64,000 nucleotides of DNA from Setoptus koraiensis (GCA_048013815.1 CM106585.1:11222001-11286000); one strand, 5' to 3'; shown: positions 10,864-23,141, numbered from the stretch's first letter. Made by a program: numbers and translations. The notes: generated by a model not told the origin, from the sequence alone.

Positions 10864-13236
10864 ATACGGCTAAAATACGAATCGAACCCTAAATCACTAA
10901 ATATAAATAAACACAAATACAATCAGCTCACTATATCCGCCGGGTAGCCTTTTAGTTTTTCAACACTGTCTGACATTCGTTAATCTTCAACTGGCACACA
11001 CACACAAATCTAGCGCTCGCTGATAAAAATAGTGGCACGTAAACAAGCAAGTTTGTTTCAAGTTTGTTGCGAAAAACTTGTTACGAATGCTGCCTGTTAA
11101 CGCGCGCATTAGTGCACCATCAAAGCGTGTGTGAGCTGACCGAAAATCGGCTACTAATTTTACATATTATATGTATATTTAAAATGGACAACATCAGGCA
11201 AGATTGTCCATTAGTGAGGTGTCTCGACAAGACTCTTGTTTGTGTGTCGTTGTGCTTGTGGCCCCGTATCAAGCATCTCGCTCATGGTCCTTAACCTTAA
11301 TCAACAACGCACAGTCGATAGTACTTGTCTAGACACTGTCTAGCAGACAGTGGCTAATGAACGGCGACCTCTATGTAACATTACATAATAGAACATAGTA
11401 TACTGTCGACGTGTTGGCAATTAATAGTTAGAATGATTCGCATGGTGGCTCTTGCCGTCTGGCCAGGCTCACTGGCCAGACGGAGTTTTTCTGGCGCGCC
11501 GCACGTTGTCTCACAACGTTGTTGTCCCGAGCAAGTTGTCCTGTCATAAAAGTCATCGAGTCTCTCCTCAGCTGTTTGATCACGGTCGCTTTTTGCAGCT
11601 CTTATTTACGTCAAGTTGTCATAAATACAACTTATAAAAGACCAACAATTTTGACTGTTGGACATTTATTCCCATTGGTCCGATTTATGCCGCGCCGAGA
11701 GCCACTGAACCGGACAGCCGCGCTCGAGACGATCGCCAGCAACTTACTAACACTTAATACACTAACACTAAATAGATATATTAACAGATTAATTGATTAA
11801 TAGATATATAAAGTTATGTGATCGCTCCATGATGATCTTTCGCATATGTGGAGCGTCGAAAATTGATTGCTATCATCTGCATTTGGGCACAGTTTGCATT
11901 CACAGATGAGCAGCGCTGTCGGTTTGTTCACAGGCATCGTAGTCACAAATTATAATAATAATCTTTAATCTGGCCGGTATTATCTGGATTGTTGTTAAGG
12001 CACACAGTTGATACGCTGCCACTGAGACCTGCCCTGCTCGATAACTGCTCGATAATGCGCCCGCCGGCGGATCCACAACGGATAGCTGCATTATTTGGCC
12101 GCCTATGCCTCACTACTTGAGTTTTTAATCTCTGGCGTTAATATACTCGAGCTTTACAGGTTACACGTCGCGCCCAGCAAAGCAAGCTAAACACCTTGGT
12201 GTACAGAACAGTGGCCCGGAGTTGGCCTTAGCCAGTTACCATACAAGAGAACGGCAGCTGGATTCGGCACATTTGTTGCAGGTTTTATTCAGATGAGTTA
12301 TATATTAATTGTATGATTACGCAACCATTATTTGTGGTCTATTGTTTGTGTGAACGTCACCATTGTTGTTGATGTCGTAATTAATGCAAACTGATTTGTG
12401 TGTGTCAATCAAATGCTACTTTTGAATTGATCACACTCGATCAACAACAGCAACAACAAACAAACAAATCACTGCACGGCAAGTGTGAGATGTTAAACTT
12501 ATTTCGAAAACTTATCAATCGTCAGAAATCACGGCTGCCGCAATAAATCGCTGCATCTGTCATCATCATACAGCTTTAGATTTCTCATTAGGACTCGCAT
12601 GAATCTGATGCTTGTAGCCAATGCTTGTAGCCAATCAACCAACGCCAACGCAATGCCCAACTAAACAAACAACCGATAACCTTATCAGCTTAATGTGCCT
12701 GAATGGCTTATCGATGATGTAATACGTGCTAGCAAGACACACAGGTAACATGGGACAAGCGACATTAGATCTGTGCCTCACAGCATGTTGCCAGCAGTGA
12801 AATGGCTGATCCATTGCACTGACGGCACTAGGCTACAATAACGAAGCTGGCAAGATTTACCAATTAGTCAGACGATAACATTCAATTAATGGTCATTATC
12901 GATCGATTGCGTGTCTAACAACAACAACATGAGTCTATTAACAAGTAAAAGTGCTGCTAGTCATGTTTAATTATCGTCATCATGTGTTGTTGTTTTGTGT
13001 CTTCTTCTTTTGCTTCGTCTTCCATGCTAATGGTTATTACAATTGAGCACATAAGCGACATAATTCTGTAAACTGTTTTGACACTATGTGACTGAACTTT
13101 GACATATATGACTGGTGCATCACAATGAGCACAAACAATCTGACGATTGTCTGCTCTGACTGAATCGTTTTGTTTTATTTTGTACCGGCACGTCTCAGGT
13201 GATGATGGCAAGATGACTTTGTTTGTGTTGTTGTGT

Positions 13237-13336
13237 GTGTATCTTACGGATGTGTCTGTATTTTACGGATGTGTCAGTGTATTACGGATGTGTCAGTGTC
13301 TCGTGTATGTGTCAGTATATTATGAATGTGTCAGTA
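13237..13336. repeat. About 20-bp minisatellite, 5 degenerate copies
   Basis: The phrase TACGGATGTGTCAGTGT recurs with a period of about 20 bp, degenerating towards the right end. Confidence 0.75.
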
Positions 13337-15240
13337 GTGCCCATATAGCACCGCCAATCATGGATGTAAACATATGCGGCAAAGGTGAGCCAATGTTATG
13401 TCATAAACATGAGCGAGGCATCAAGTAATAAATCATAAGTTATAATTGTCGAGTTATAGCAACAATTTACAGAAAATCACCACTCAAGATCGATTGCGAT
13501 ATCAATCATAAAATCAGTGATTATAGTTGCACCGTTAATCGCATTGACCGTTGCAAGACCCTCCAAAGACCGTTCAAGTCAATGATCTGTCGGTGGCAGT
13601 AACAGATGCAAACAAAAGGGCACAAGATCGCTACAATTGCCGTCACGTCCAGCCATCTCATCCATCAAACGGGCACCCTGTTCATGGTGCAGCTAGCCAA
13701 TTAAGACAGCAGAAACAAATCAGAACAAACGATCAAGACGTCAACATCGGCTAGCGGTATTGTGTTAGACTGTATGAATCAGTAGCATCCAAGCAATGGC
13801 ACAACAACAAAGCAAATAGTTCCCTATTGATCGTCGACCAAACAACAACAATAACAACGAATCATTCGAATCGCAAGTTCATCATCACACACAACAAACA
13901 CAATAATATACTGATTGTGCCAAGGTAAGCTATAGCGGCGTCACTAGATTATTTGTGCCACTATTTAACCTCGCGGAGCTTGCATTTTGTGGCATTGGCA
14001 CTCGCATACATTTGGCCAGCTTGTTATGTTGCGCAACACAGTTGCGGACGCATATATTTTCAGATAGATCATGATGTATTGTGTGAGTGTGAGCTGCAGC
14101 TAAACTTGACCGTCGCAACACCTTGTTGAGTTACCTGTATGTCTGTCGTAAGGAACTGCCTTAAACAACCTTTGTGGCGTTCGTGTGTGTCTTACAATGT
14201 TGCCAAGATCATCCGAGAGAAGAAGCTCCGGGCTTGCGACTGTGCTGCTAATGGCACTGTGTTGATGAAGACGGGATAACGAAGCGAGTTGTGTTTACTT
14301 TGTAAATGGCATGCATAATAATCAAAGGATTAATCATAAATATCATACTTCGATTGTAATGGATTGCGATGGCCAACACTCTGGCTGCTGCGAGTCCCGT
14401 GAGTGTGTCTGCAAAAGATAATGTGATAAATGAATAGACGGCTGCCACCATTGTATAACCCGATGCCCCTTCGTTCGTCTCTCGCCGGTGTCATGTGTCT
14501 ATGCTGCAGCATCTATAGACATTTGCTGCTCTGTCTATTCACGATATTCAATTTTTTTCCTCATTCCGGGCTCCCACTGCCGGCTGGCAAAACCGCTCGC
14601 TGCTGAATAAAACTACCGGCATGTTGAGCGCAAGGCGACATTGTGCGAGGTTGTGTGGCTTCAAGTTGAATGAATGGATCTAAAGGGTCAAGCTAGCGAT
14701 GTAGATAATCGTGCCATCGCATAATAAAAGAAGTAAGCATAATGAAGCCACTATAAATAACTGTTCGTCATTGCATCACTACAACATTACACGTTTGCTC
14801 ATGCTGCCACTGCTACTGCCATTACATCGCAACACAAAAGAAAATATCTTATATCTATGCCAGTCACCAGATTCTAGTGTATGAGTGTACTTTGCAAACA
14901 CCGTTAGCTCACCGTGATGCAAAAGCGCCAAAAATAGTGACTCTAATAAGTGAATTCAAATATATTTATAAAGTGAATTGTTGATTAATTGAATTACATT
15001 TGAATTTTGTCTTTTTTCAGCACTCGTTTCACACGCACACACAAGTGAATTAAATCAAAGCTGAACAGTTATCAGTGCAAACCTTAGCCAATTAGCCTCC
15101 CTGCGAGCGCCGACAACAATCAATTAATTGAATCAGTCAATTAAGCAATAATTAATTAAATAACTGCAAGAAAAATAACGAGAAATTTGCGCAAAAACAC
15201 TCCGGCACAGAGCATTGGACAATCAGCAAGAATATCATGC

Positions 15241-17251
15241 ATGATGAGAATGTTTAACTTTTGTTGTTTCATTCCATTGACGGTGCTCCTCAGTCGTAAG
15301 TACACTGACTAAATTACATTGGAGTCACCAAACGCCGGCGTGATGCAATGATCGCAATCGAACCAGCAAGACAACAATACTAAACTAACTAAAATTTCTT
15401 CTCTTTTTTCCACCAAAATCTTCTCTTTTCATCAACCAAAATCTCCCCTTGCGGCGTGCAGAGGCTCTTAGTATCCACGGCAAGCAGCAGATTACCGATG
15501 CTCAATATAACCAACTCAACAATACAATCGCGTCATCACAGCTCGATCAGCCACAATCGCAGCTCAAAGGAAGCTCACTGAGCGAACAATCTTATCTGAA
15601 ATTGACTTCGCCAGTGGGAAAATCAAATGACAACCATGAGCCAACAACAGCGACTGCAGTTGCACAAGAGCAGCTAGAATCGCAACAATCTAGCCAAGTG
15701 TTGAGTCCTATTAGAAAAATTACCTCTAGAAGTGAGAATCGCAGGTCCCAAATTGAAGTCAGCTCAGTGGCGGCGAAACGAGGACGCGCAAAGACCAAAG
15801 GCACAAAAAATCGCTATGACGATGACAAGAAGAGCCCAAAAGTCAATAGCCGAAAAGATGGGAGCAAGGATAATTCGGCCAACAGGTCCACGCGAGAGGT
15901 GCAACGGAAAAAGATGAACAAAACCATGGCGGCCATCAATAATTTAGGTGATCAGTGGTCAGTTGTGAAGCAAAAACAGAACACTATCACCACTGTTTCC
16001 ATGCAACAACTGAAAACTTTAGATAGCAAACTAATCAACACTTACAGGCAATGCCAAAAGAAAAGGCTCTTCTTCTTTGGCGGCATGCTATACAGAACTA
16101 GAGATTTTGTTGTCAGGTTATACAAGGATGCAAAATCAGAAAGAAAAACATTAGAGGCGATGGCGAAACAAGTTGAAACAAATAGAAAAAAAATGATGGC
16201 CGATAATGGTATTCAATTAGCAAATCTCATTATGGAAGATGAAACAACAAAGTCAGAAGGTGGCTCAAACGGAAGCAATAGACAGCAAGAAAACAACTAC
16301 ATTGATGCTGATAGTAGCGACAATAAAAGTGATAATAAAAACAGTGTTAGTGATAATAATAAAAGTATCAGCAAGAGGCAGGTCTCGTCGTCTGGCGTAA
16401 CCCTCAAACAAGAATCTTATGTCTACTCAAAGACAGCAATCGCTGAAACACTAATTATGAAAAATGCCGACCAATCACCATCAATCGCCAGGCCACAAAC
16501 TACTAAAGAGGCTCTGACCAAAGGCAAGTCTAAAAACATCTATATAGGCGATGCGAAGTTGAGACGCCAATTAGATCACGCTCAGGCTCTTATAGATCGC
16601 ATACGCAAATCGAGCGCCGAATTGAACTCGATTGTGGACGACGTAGTTTATGTGTTTAAATTGGACGGTCATAAGAACGCGACTAGAAAAAGGGGCGCCT
16701 CTGCAAGCCAGACAACTTCCGATGCCAAAAACAAAAAGGACAAATTGGAATACAAGTCGCCCATCAAAGCATTCCTTGAGAGATATGGGGAGATGTTTCG
16801 GACGCCAAAGAAGCAGAAAAATGCGCCTGGATTGACAAATGATAAGCCGAGCAACAGCACAGGTAGAGGCAGTAGAATCTCGCAGAAATTGATTGAGAGA
16901 AACAATGATAAAGACGATAGTACTAAGGATGAGGTTATTCTCCTCGATCAGGATGCTCCAGATACAACAACTACGTCTCCGTCGGACGATTATTCTCCGT
17001 CGACCAGCATTACCAGCAACAAAAATAAAAATTCAACTGCTACTGTTTCTCTTGCCCGTCCACTAACGATACACCCAAGCTACAACATCAGTCCGTTGAT
17101 GGATATGAGTGATTCAATCAATGTTAGCAGCACTCTAGATTATGATAACGTTGGATTTGGTGAATCCGGTGATGCGTCTGTGATCAGAACGACTTGGCTC
17201 GAGGAAACTCACAGTAGCAACACGACGGTGTATCACATAAACAAGAGATAG
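15241..17251 (+). CDS. Secreted Ser/Lys/Asn-rich protein, family unknown
   Basis: Two exons, 15241-15295 and 15462-17251, flank a 166-nt GT-AG intron and give 614 residues. Exon 1 encodes a clean signal peptide (MMRMFNFCCFIPLTVLLS), with likely cleavage just before QALSIHG. The body is hydrophilic, with Gln/Ser-rich N-terminal and Asp/Asn/Ser-rich segments. A more ordered, basic, probably helical block lies about 165-260 (around YRQCQKKRLFFFGG and YRTRDFVVRLYKDAK). A second helix-rich block lies near 375-430. Cysteines are nearly absent, so it is not a disulfide-rich domain protein. KR/RK sites are frequent and could be processed. I do not recognise a family; it could be an extracellular matrix, salivary or cuticular-type protein. 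The splice joining the signal peptide to the body supports a real gene. Confidence 0.75.
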
Positions 17252-18064
17252 CCTACTGTATATTGTTGTGTGAAACAAATGTAAAAATAGTGTATGTATA
17301 TTTTTTTTCCTAAAAATTTGGTATAAACAGGATATATTTGCTCCCACGTTACGTAACAATAGATAGTAAAGAGGGTGTTGAATTTTTGGGCTACAATTTT
17401 AAACAATGATGTTAGAGTCGTAACTCTTTTTTCGTCCGATAGAGTTCTACCAGGTGAGTGTCCTGACCACCCCACTTCCGGTTGGCACGCCCCCTTCACC
17501 GCGAAAATCGCGGTTTTGTGTCTTTTTTTTCGGACTTCCAGTTCTGGAGCTTCGACCTAACTTCTGGTGCCCGGCGGCACCATCCCTATGAAGAGTAAAA
17601 CGAAAAAAAGTTCGAAAAACCATGTGGAACACCTCCAAAATCCGTTTCGAAGGGGCTCCTTTTTGTTCATTGTGCGTGATTTGTGCTCACTGCGCTTGAT
17701 TCAAATAGCACAGAATGTGAAAAAATCACGCACAATGGGCAAAAAGGGACATGGTGCACATGATGCCCATACTCGCCCCATGCGCGGGTACGGGAGATCA
17801 TGGGAGCTCCCTCACATTTTCCCAGCACACAGCACTCGAAGCACACAAAGCAATTTTAAGTGAATCAAATTTAGCGCTCAGTTCTGCGCAGAGGGGTAGG
17901 CATTTTTATCTTCCCATCGTCCAAATATTTACTGACAGGGGTGTATATATATACAACAAGCTTATTTAATCACAAATTGATAGTCTCATCATCACCACCA
18001 CCAACAACAATTTATATACACATATGTATATGTATCTTATTAATTAAAAATAAACACTATCACA
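17252..18064. other. Intergenic sequence between the secreted gene and PAPOLA
   Basis: Holds the 3' UTR of the upstream gene and the promoter/5' UTR of PAPOLA. The part 17440-17870 is GC-richer, with short inverted motifs (for example around TGTGCGTGATT and AATCACGCACA), and may be an old repeat. No coding frame is supported. Confidence 0.4.
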
Positions 18065-20380
18065 ATGGCTACCCGAGTATCAAACTCGCAGCAGCAACAG
18101 CCAAAATTGTATGGAATGTCTATGCCCATGTCCGTTAAGGAACCAGAAGAGAATGATTTCAAGATGACTAACGAATTAGAGGCCTGCCTACGTAGATTTG
18201 ATCTGTTTGAGACTGACCAACAAATGGAGCACAGAATGCGGGTACTAGGCAAAATAAATGAGCTCTCACAGAGATGGATCAAAGAGGTATCACTTAATAA
18301 AAAATGTCCACCAGAATTTGCTGCGAGCTGTCAGGCTAAAATATTTACATTTGGATCTTACAGATTAGGGGTGCACACTCGCGGAGCTGACATTGATACT
18401 TTATTAGTGGCGCCCAAACATGTTGATAGGTTAGATTTTTTTAGATCATTTCAACAAATGCTCAACAAATTGGCAGGCGTTGAATACGTGCGTGCCGTAG
18501 AAGAAGCCTTTGTACCGGTCATTAAAACCAAAGTTGATGGAATTGAATTAGATATATTATTTGCTAGGCTTAACCTACGCACCATACCTCCCGATCAGGA
18601 CCTTAGCAATTCTGAGCTACTTAGGGGCCTTGAACCCGCTAGCGTTAGGTCACTCAATGGTTGTCGGGTCACCGACGATATACTGCACTTAGTTCCAAAT
18701 CATGAAGCCTTTAGGTTGGCACTTAGGGCTATTAAAATGTGGGCTAAAAAGCGTGGAATATACTCAAACGTGCTGGGATATTTGGGTGGTGTCTCATGGG
18801 CTATGCTCGTAGCTAGGACCTGCCAATTGTACCCTACTGCCGTTGCTGGCACCATAGTTAACAAATTCTTTTTCGTATTTCAAGATTGGCCCTGGCCCAA
18901 GCCTGTATTATTGAAAAATCTTAATCAAGACGCCAATTACACCAATCTTGGCTTTCCAGTTTGGGACCCAAGAACAAACCCAGCTGACAAGTATCATGTG
19001 ATGCCAATTATAACACCATCGTATCCTCAACAAAATAGTACATTCAATGTAACACGTTCAACCAAAGCAATTATGATCAGTGAATTCAAAGCAGCTTGGA
19101 CAACTACAACTGATATAATTAGAGGATTGAAACCATGGGACGCTCTTTTTGAGCCTATTGATTTTTTCAATTCTTATAAAAATTTTATAGTTCTATTATC
19201 ATCATCGCAACCAGAATGGGTAGGACTTGTCGAATCCAAGATTAGGATTCTTGTACAAATTCTTGAACAACACTCTGTGATAGTACTGGTACATACATAC
19301 CCCACAAATTTTAAACGAGAGATTGATATACTTCCGGAGGCCTCACCAGTAGCAGCATTGGAGCAGCAAGAAAACTCCATGGAAGAGCCGCAGCGCCAGG
19401 GCCAAGAGGAGATGACCAATCAAGTGTCTACTCCTAGGCCTTTAGACACATTACAAGAGCAATCATCAAGTTCACAATTACTTTCTCAATCTGATAATTC
19501 TGTCTTTATGGGTTCCATTAGCGGCGACGCAAGTACCGGTCAAGCAAATGATACACATTTTGCACCAACCGAATCATCAGTTGACAATGGTCTACTTCAG
19601 CAAGTAGAAACTGAAGAAGAAAAGTTAAGACAACAGCAAAATCATCAATCGGAACAGGTCCAAACTAAAGCGAAGGAGGAGCAAACAATGTGGTTCATCG
19701 GCCTCGAATTCCTTCCTCCTCCTATTAAATTGGATCTGACCGATGACATAGCTAGCTTTAAAAATGCAGGTAAGTAACTCGTGTTGGTTTGCTAAGTACC
19801 ATCATATGTATTTTGTCGCCATCTAAACTTTTACTTATGAACTAAAATGTGGAATTGCAGTGGTACACAAACATATGAGTGCAGCCGATCTATCTCGTCA
19901 TAGTACGTGCAAAGCCTACTATTTATTTACTATATTATATACTATTACCAAGTTATTCCATGCGACTAATCAATAATTATTGTTTTCTATGTACTCATTA
20001 CACATTTATAAACAAATACTATTTATTTAATTTTTCTTCTCTCGCCATTATCAGTTGAAAGAAGCTCTCAAAGCTTGAGTAATCTCTATAATACCGACGA
20101 TCTTAAAGTATCTATTAAATTTTGTAAAAGGAAGCTGCTCAATTTATACTTAGCTCCGGAAATCCTAAGAGCGTCCAACTCGCCAACTTCCAATGCTAAC
20201 CGTTCGCGTACTGAATCTATGAGGAGATCAGCTTCTAACTCTAATAATCGATCAACACCTGACACTACTCCACAAGCGTCGTCAAACACTACCACCAATT
20301 CACAAGCCCAGTCGAATCCAACCACCATAACCAATAATACCAATGATAGTGCGACGACTAAGCGCCACAAATATTCTTAG
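18065..20380 (+). CDS. PAPOLA: Canonical nuclear poly(A) polymerase
   Basis: Three exons (18065-19769, 19861-19902, 20055-20380; introns of 91 and 152 nt) keep phase 1 at both junctions and encode 690 residues. The enzyme adds poly(A) tails to cleaved pre-mRNA in the nucleus. The nucleotidyltransferase core is clear: FGSYRLGV at about 97-104, catalytic Asp109 and Asp111 in GADIDTL, and the third Asp163 in ELDIL. The central domain includes RAIKMWAKKRGIYSN and FVWDPR-like residues. The RNA-binding domain extends to about 450 and resumes after a Gln/Ser/Glu-rich insertion (about 450-545) with WFIGLEFLPPP and the DLTDDIASF segment, continued in exons 2-3. The tail is Ser/Asn/Thr-rich and ends in KRHKYS. 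The large insertion is unusual. Confidence 0.96.
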
Positions 20381-20406
20381 GAGTAGTGTTAAATATTTAG
20401 AAAGAA

Positions 20407-20760
20407 ATGGGAACGTCACAGTTCAAGCTAGTTTTGGTTGTTCGAAAAGATCTTTCGATGGGCACTGGAAAAATAGCAGCTCAATGCTCACATGCTAGCA
20501 TACAAGCTTATAAGAAATGCAACAAGTTACTACAATTTAAATGGGCCATGAGTGGACAAATGAAGGTTGTTGTCAGTTGTCCGGACGACAAGGCCATGTT
20601 AGAGATAAACGAAAAGGCCAAATCGATGAATGTCCGTACGAGTATTGTCCACGATGCGGGCCACACACAAGTTGCTCCTGGCTCTATGACTGTTTTGGCA
20701 GTTGGACCCGGCCGTAGCGAAATTGTAGATCAAATTACTGGCCATTTAAAACTGTTGTGA
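20407..20760 (+). CDS. PTRH2: Peptidyl-tRNA hydrolase 2
   Basis: A single exon of 117 residues. It covers the whole PTH2 fold: KLVLVVRKDLSMGTGKIAAQ (residues 7-26), then QCSHA, GQMKVVV, a DAGHTQVAPGS active-site loop and the terminal TGHLKLL. PTH2 releases the peptide from prematurely dropped peptidyl-tRNA. Mammalian PTRH2 (Bit1) has about 60 additional N-terminal residues with a mitochondrial membrane anchor. This protein starts right at the catalytic domain, so it is probably soluble, like archaeal and other short forms. His replaces the usual Arg in DAGRTQ. The ATG lies only 26 bases after the PAPOLA stop on the same strand, which suggests co-transcription or a promoter inside PAPOLA. Confidence 0.95.
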   Translation: MGTSQFKLVLVVRKDLSMGTGKIAAQCSHASIQAYKKCNKLLQFKWAMSGQMKVVVSCPDDKAMLEINEKAKSMNVRTSIVHDAGHTQVAPGSMTVLAVGPGRSEIVDQITGHLKLL

Positions 20761-20820
20761 ATGAGAATGACTGGTTCTAATCCTGCCCTCTGCTCATCAT
20801 CATCAGCAGTCAAACAAACA

Positions 20821-20826
20821 AATAAA
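20821..20826 (+). terminator. Polyadenylation signal AATAAA downstream of PTRH2
   Basis: This is the first canonical AATAAA after the PAPOLA stop codon; none lies in the 26 bases between the two genes. It may therefore serve PTRH2 alone or both genes. Confidence 0.6.
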
Positions 20827-21894
20827 CAACGACGTTGAAAAATCAATCACGACTTGTTCTGTCGGCTGTTTTGCTCTCTATCGCTTATACTTATTTACCT
20901 ATTACATTTCAGTGGCAATTGTTGTACATTGTATATACAAGATGAGCGTATTTTCTGATTAGTACGAAATTTCTCTTCTGACAATGTGAGCTGAAGAATG
21001 ACAAAAAAGAAAATTATCCTATTATCCTCTGATCATCAGAGAGTCTGATCATGAGAGTCAAGAGATGTGTTGTCAGCAAAAAGAAGCTATTATTGCGGGT
21101 GTTGAACCCGGTGTCACGTGGATGGCGCTCGCGGCCCGGGTTTGGGCGTGACGTGCGGGGGTATTTGTATGAGAATTAGAAAAAAGTTTAGGGTCTAAGC
21201 GACGAGCGAGGCTATACACTTGCAGTCATTCACAAGCGCTATCCCACTACCGGTCAACGCGGGAGCTTTTGCCTGCTATGTTTCCATCCTGAGCCATACA
21301 CTCCTCACTATACAACCTGTTTAGCCATTGACTTCTCAAAGCTAAGCATATTGAACATCGATCTTAGTGCGGACGCTCGATCGACATGAGCACAAGCGTA
21401 CAGGACTCCCCGTCACCGCCCATTCCCTAATTCTAGCAACGCGAGTAGCTGCGCTTACAGAGATGCGCCACATCCCCTGCCTGAAGTTTGGTTGGAGTTT
21501 CGGTTGTATTTATGCTTGCTGCCCGCACGCTTGCGTTCACACTCACTGTACTATTGAGTCAATAGCACTATTCACATTCAATGGTGCAATCTCTGTGCGC
21601 GCTGCACAGCGGCAGCGCTGGGCACATTTGCAAACTGTGCGCACACGTGATAATTTTGCTTGGCCTGTGTGGTGCGACAACGAGGTGAACTCTAGGATAA
21701 ACCGTTTACTGGACGCCGTTCTCTGGATATCTTTGCTAAACTCTAACCGGATTCTAAAATCAATTTCAAACAAACCGACAGCCTATTTACATACGCAAAC
21801 GCGGCGATAATTAGCGGATAATTCACCGGACAGATCCAAGGGCCAGGCCTCAACAACAGTACGCGCTGCACATGCTGGCAACCAGAGTGTAGCC
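20827..21894. other. Intergenic sequence between PTRH2 and the C6orf136-like gene
   Basis: Mixed composition; includes a possible tRNA-derived repeat at 21100-21285. A long open frame at 21367-21810 does not resemble any protein I know and has no splice support, so it is not called. Confidence 0.4.
21100..21285 (-). repeat. Possible tRNA-derived (SINE-like) sequence
   Basis: The minus strand has a box-A-like GGTAGTGGGATAGCGCTTG near 21255 and, about 150 bases further on, GGGTTCAACACCCG, which closely resembles a tRNA T-arm/box B. The spacing is much longer than in a tRNA or a typical SINE head, so this is either a rearranged SINE or coincidence. Confidence 0.3.
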
Positions 21895-22626
21895 ATGCAA
21901 CGGTCGCTCACGTTGGCCTGTCGGAGGCCAGCGTTATTTTGGAATGTTATTAGTAGCAGGCGGACGGTGGCAAGCAGCAGCAACAGCAACACAATCACTG
22001 CCGCCTCGTCCACATCAGGCGACAGTCCCGTGGGAAAGTTGTCGCCTCAATCGCTTGCGTCACAAACACAACAACGCATGCAGGCCGTGGAAAGGATGAT
22101 GCTGGACAGAAAACGGGGCCGAGCATCGCCCGAGCAACTGGATCACGTTCAAAAACGCGTTGAATTGTACTCAAAGTGGTTCTTTCACAAACAACACGAT
22201 TACTCCATCTATTCTAAGGACTTATTGTTCATTGACAATACACGCAACTTTCGTATTGAGGGCATCACTGGCTACGTTATACAGGTTAATTTATTCAAGA
22301 TGTCAACAATGTTGAAATATTCCCAATACAATTTGCAAATATTAAACATAGTGCCTAATTTAAACGAATCGTCGCTTAGGATCAGGTGGCGCGTCAATGG
22401 GACGGCGGGACTGTTGCGGCTAGCGCTACTATTTTGGCGTTTAGACAGGGGACTGGAGCTCACAGATTATATATCGACCCTTTATGTGGACAGGCACGGC
22501 AAAATTGATTGCCACATACGTGATAATATTGAAACCGAAACAAACACTACCGATGAGCCCACTCAAACAACAGGCGGCGTTAAAATGCCATTCTTAGATG
22601 GAATTAATAAAAATACAACATGGTAA
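21895..22626 (+). CDS. DUF2358 protein, homolog of human C6orf136
   Basis: A single exon of 243 residues. The N-terminal 35-45 residues are Arg/Ser-rich without acids (RSLTLACRR, SSRRTVASS), as in a mitochondrial presequence. Residues about 95-215 match the C6orf136/DUF2358 family: a HDYSIYSKDLLFID phrase, the R-W-R-V-N-G segment, the LFWRLDRG basic patch, and TLYVDRHGKIDCHIRD, parallel to the human TFYLNSSGLICRHR. The family has a cystatin/NTF2-like fold of unknown biochemical role and is predicted to be mitochondrial. The Gly-Lys-rich ending is not conserved. Start: the ATG at 21895 gives a plausible targeting peptide. The LRRC58 gene lies convergently 515 bases downstream. Confidence 0.88.
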   Translation: MQRSLTLACRRPALFWNVISSRRTVASSSNSNTITAASSTSGDSPVGKLSPQSLASQTQQRMQAVERMMLDRKRGRASPEQLDHVQKRVELYSKWFFHKQHDYSIYSKDLLFIDNTRNFRIEGITGYVIQVNLFKMSTMLKYSQYNLQILNIVPNLNESSLRIRWRVNGTAGLLRLALLFWRLDRGLELTDYISTLYVDRHGKIDCHIRDNIETETNTTDEPTQTTGGVKMPFLDGINKNTTW

Positions 22627-23141
22627 CAATGCAAACAACATAGTCATTACACAATGCCTCAAGTAAACAAGTAATTTTATTAACAATATTAACCCCAAAC
22701 AAACTGTATCATAAGCATAAGTGGTGCACGTACTTAGCTCAACACCATTGGCCGCTTGGGGGCCATCCTTGTCATTGGGAACATGGTGGCCGCACCGTGA
22801 TCGTTATGTGAGTGTGTGCTTGGCTGGCATTGAACCCAAATCCTGTTTACCCCGTAGCGTCGCGCAGCTATTCTCATGTAAAGGTGCAATATGCTGTCGA
22901 GGCTACAATTTTTGCAAGCCCCTTATAACGGGGTCCTCACTTAATCAAGCGCCCACCATCACTACAACTATAGCAGCAGCAACAACAACAACAACAACAA
23001 CCACAGCAGCAACATCATTATCATCAAACAATGGCCTCGCTACTACTGCTACCGCTACTGTCGTTATTACTATTACTATTATTACTATTATTATTATTGC
23101 TATTATTATAATCAAAATATTGTTGTTAGAGCAAGCCAAAA
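22627..23141. other. Convergent intergenic region with simple repeats
   Basis: Lies between the 3' ends of the C6orf136-like gene and LRRC58. Contains CAR/CAA repeats at about 22965-23010 and an imperfect TATTAC/ATT array at about 23055-23110. No coding sequence is supported. Confidence 0.5.

Larger units (their letters stand above)
9247..15240. other. 6-kb gene-poor region upstream of the secreted-protein gene
   Basis: No frame here resembles a conserved protein. Contents are A/T-rich DNA, CAA/ATG-type simple repeats, a CA microsatellite and a degenerate 20-bp minisatellite (both listed). The last few hundred bases probably carry the promoter and 5' UTR of the gene starting at 15241. Short frames in this region are scattered and lack splice continuity. 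Confidence 0.45.
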
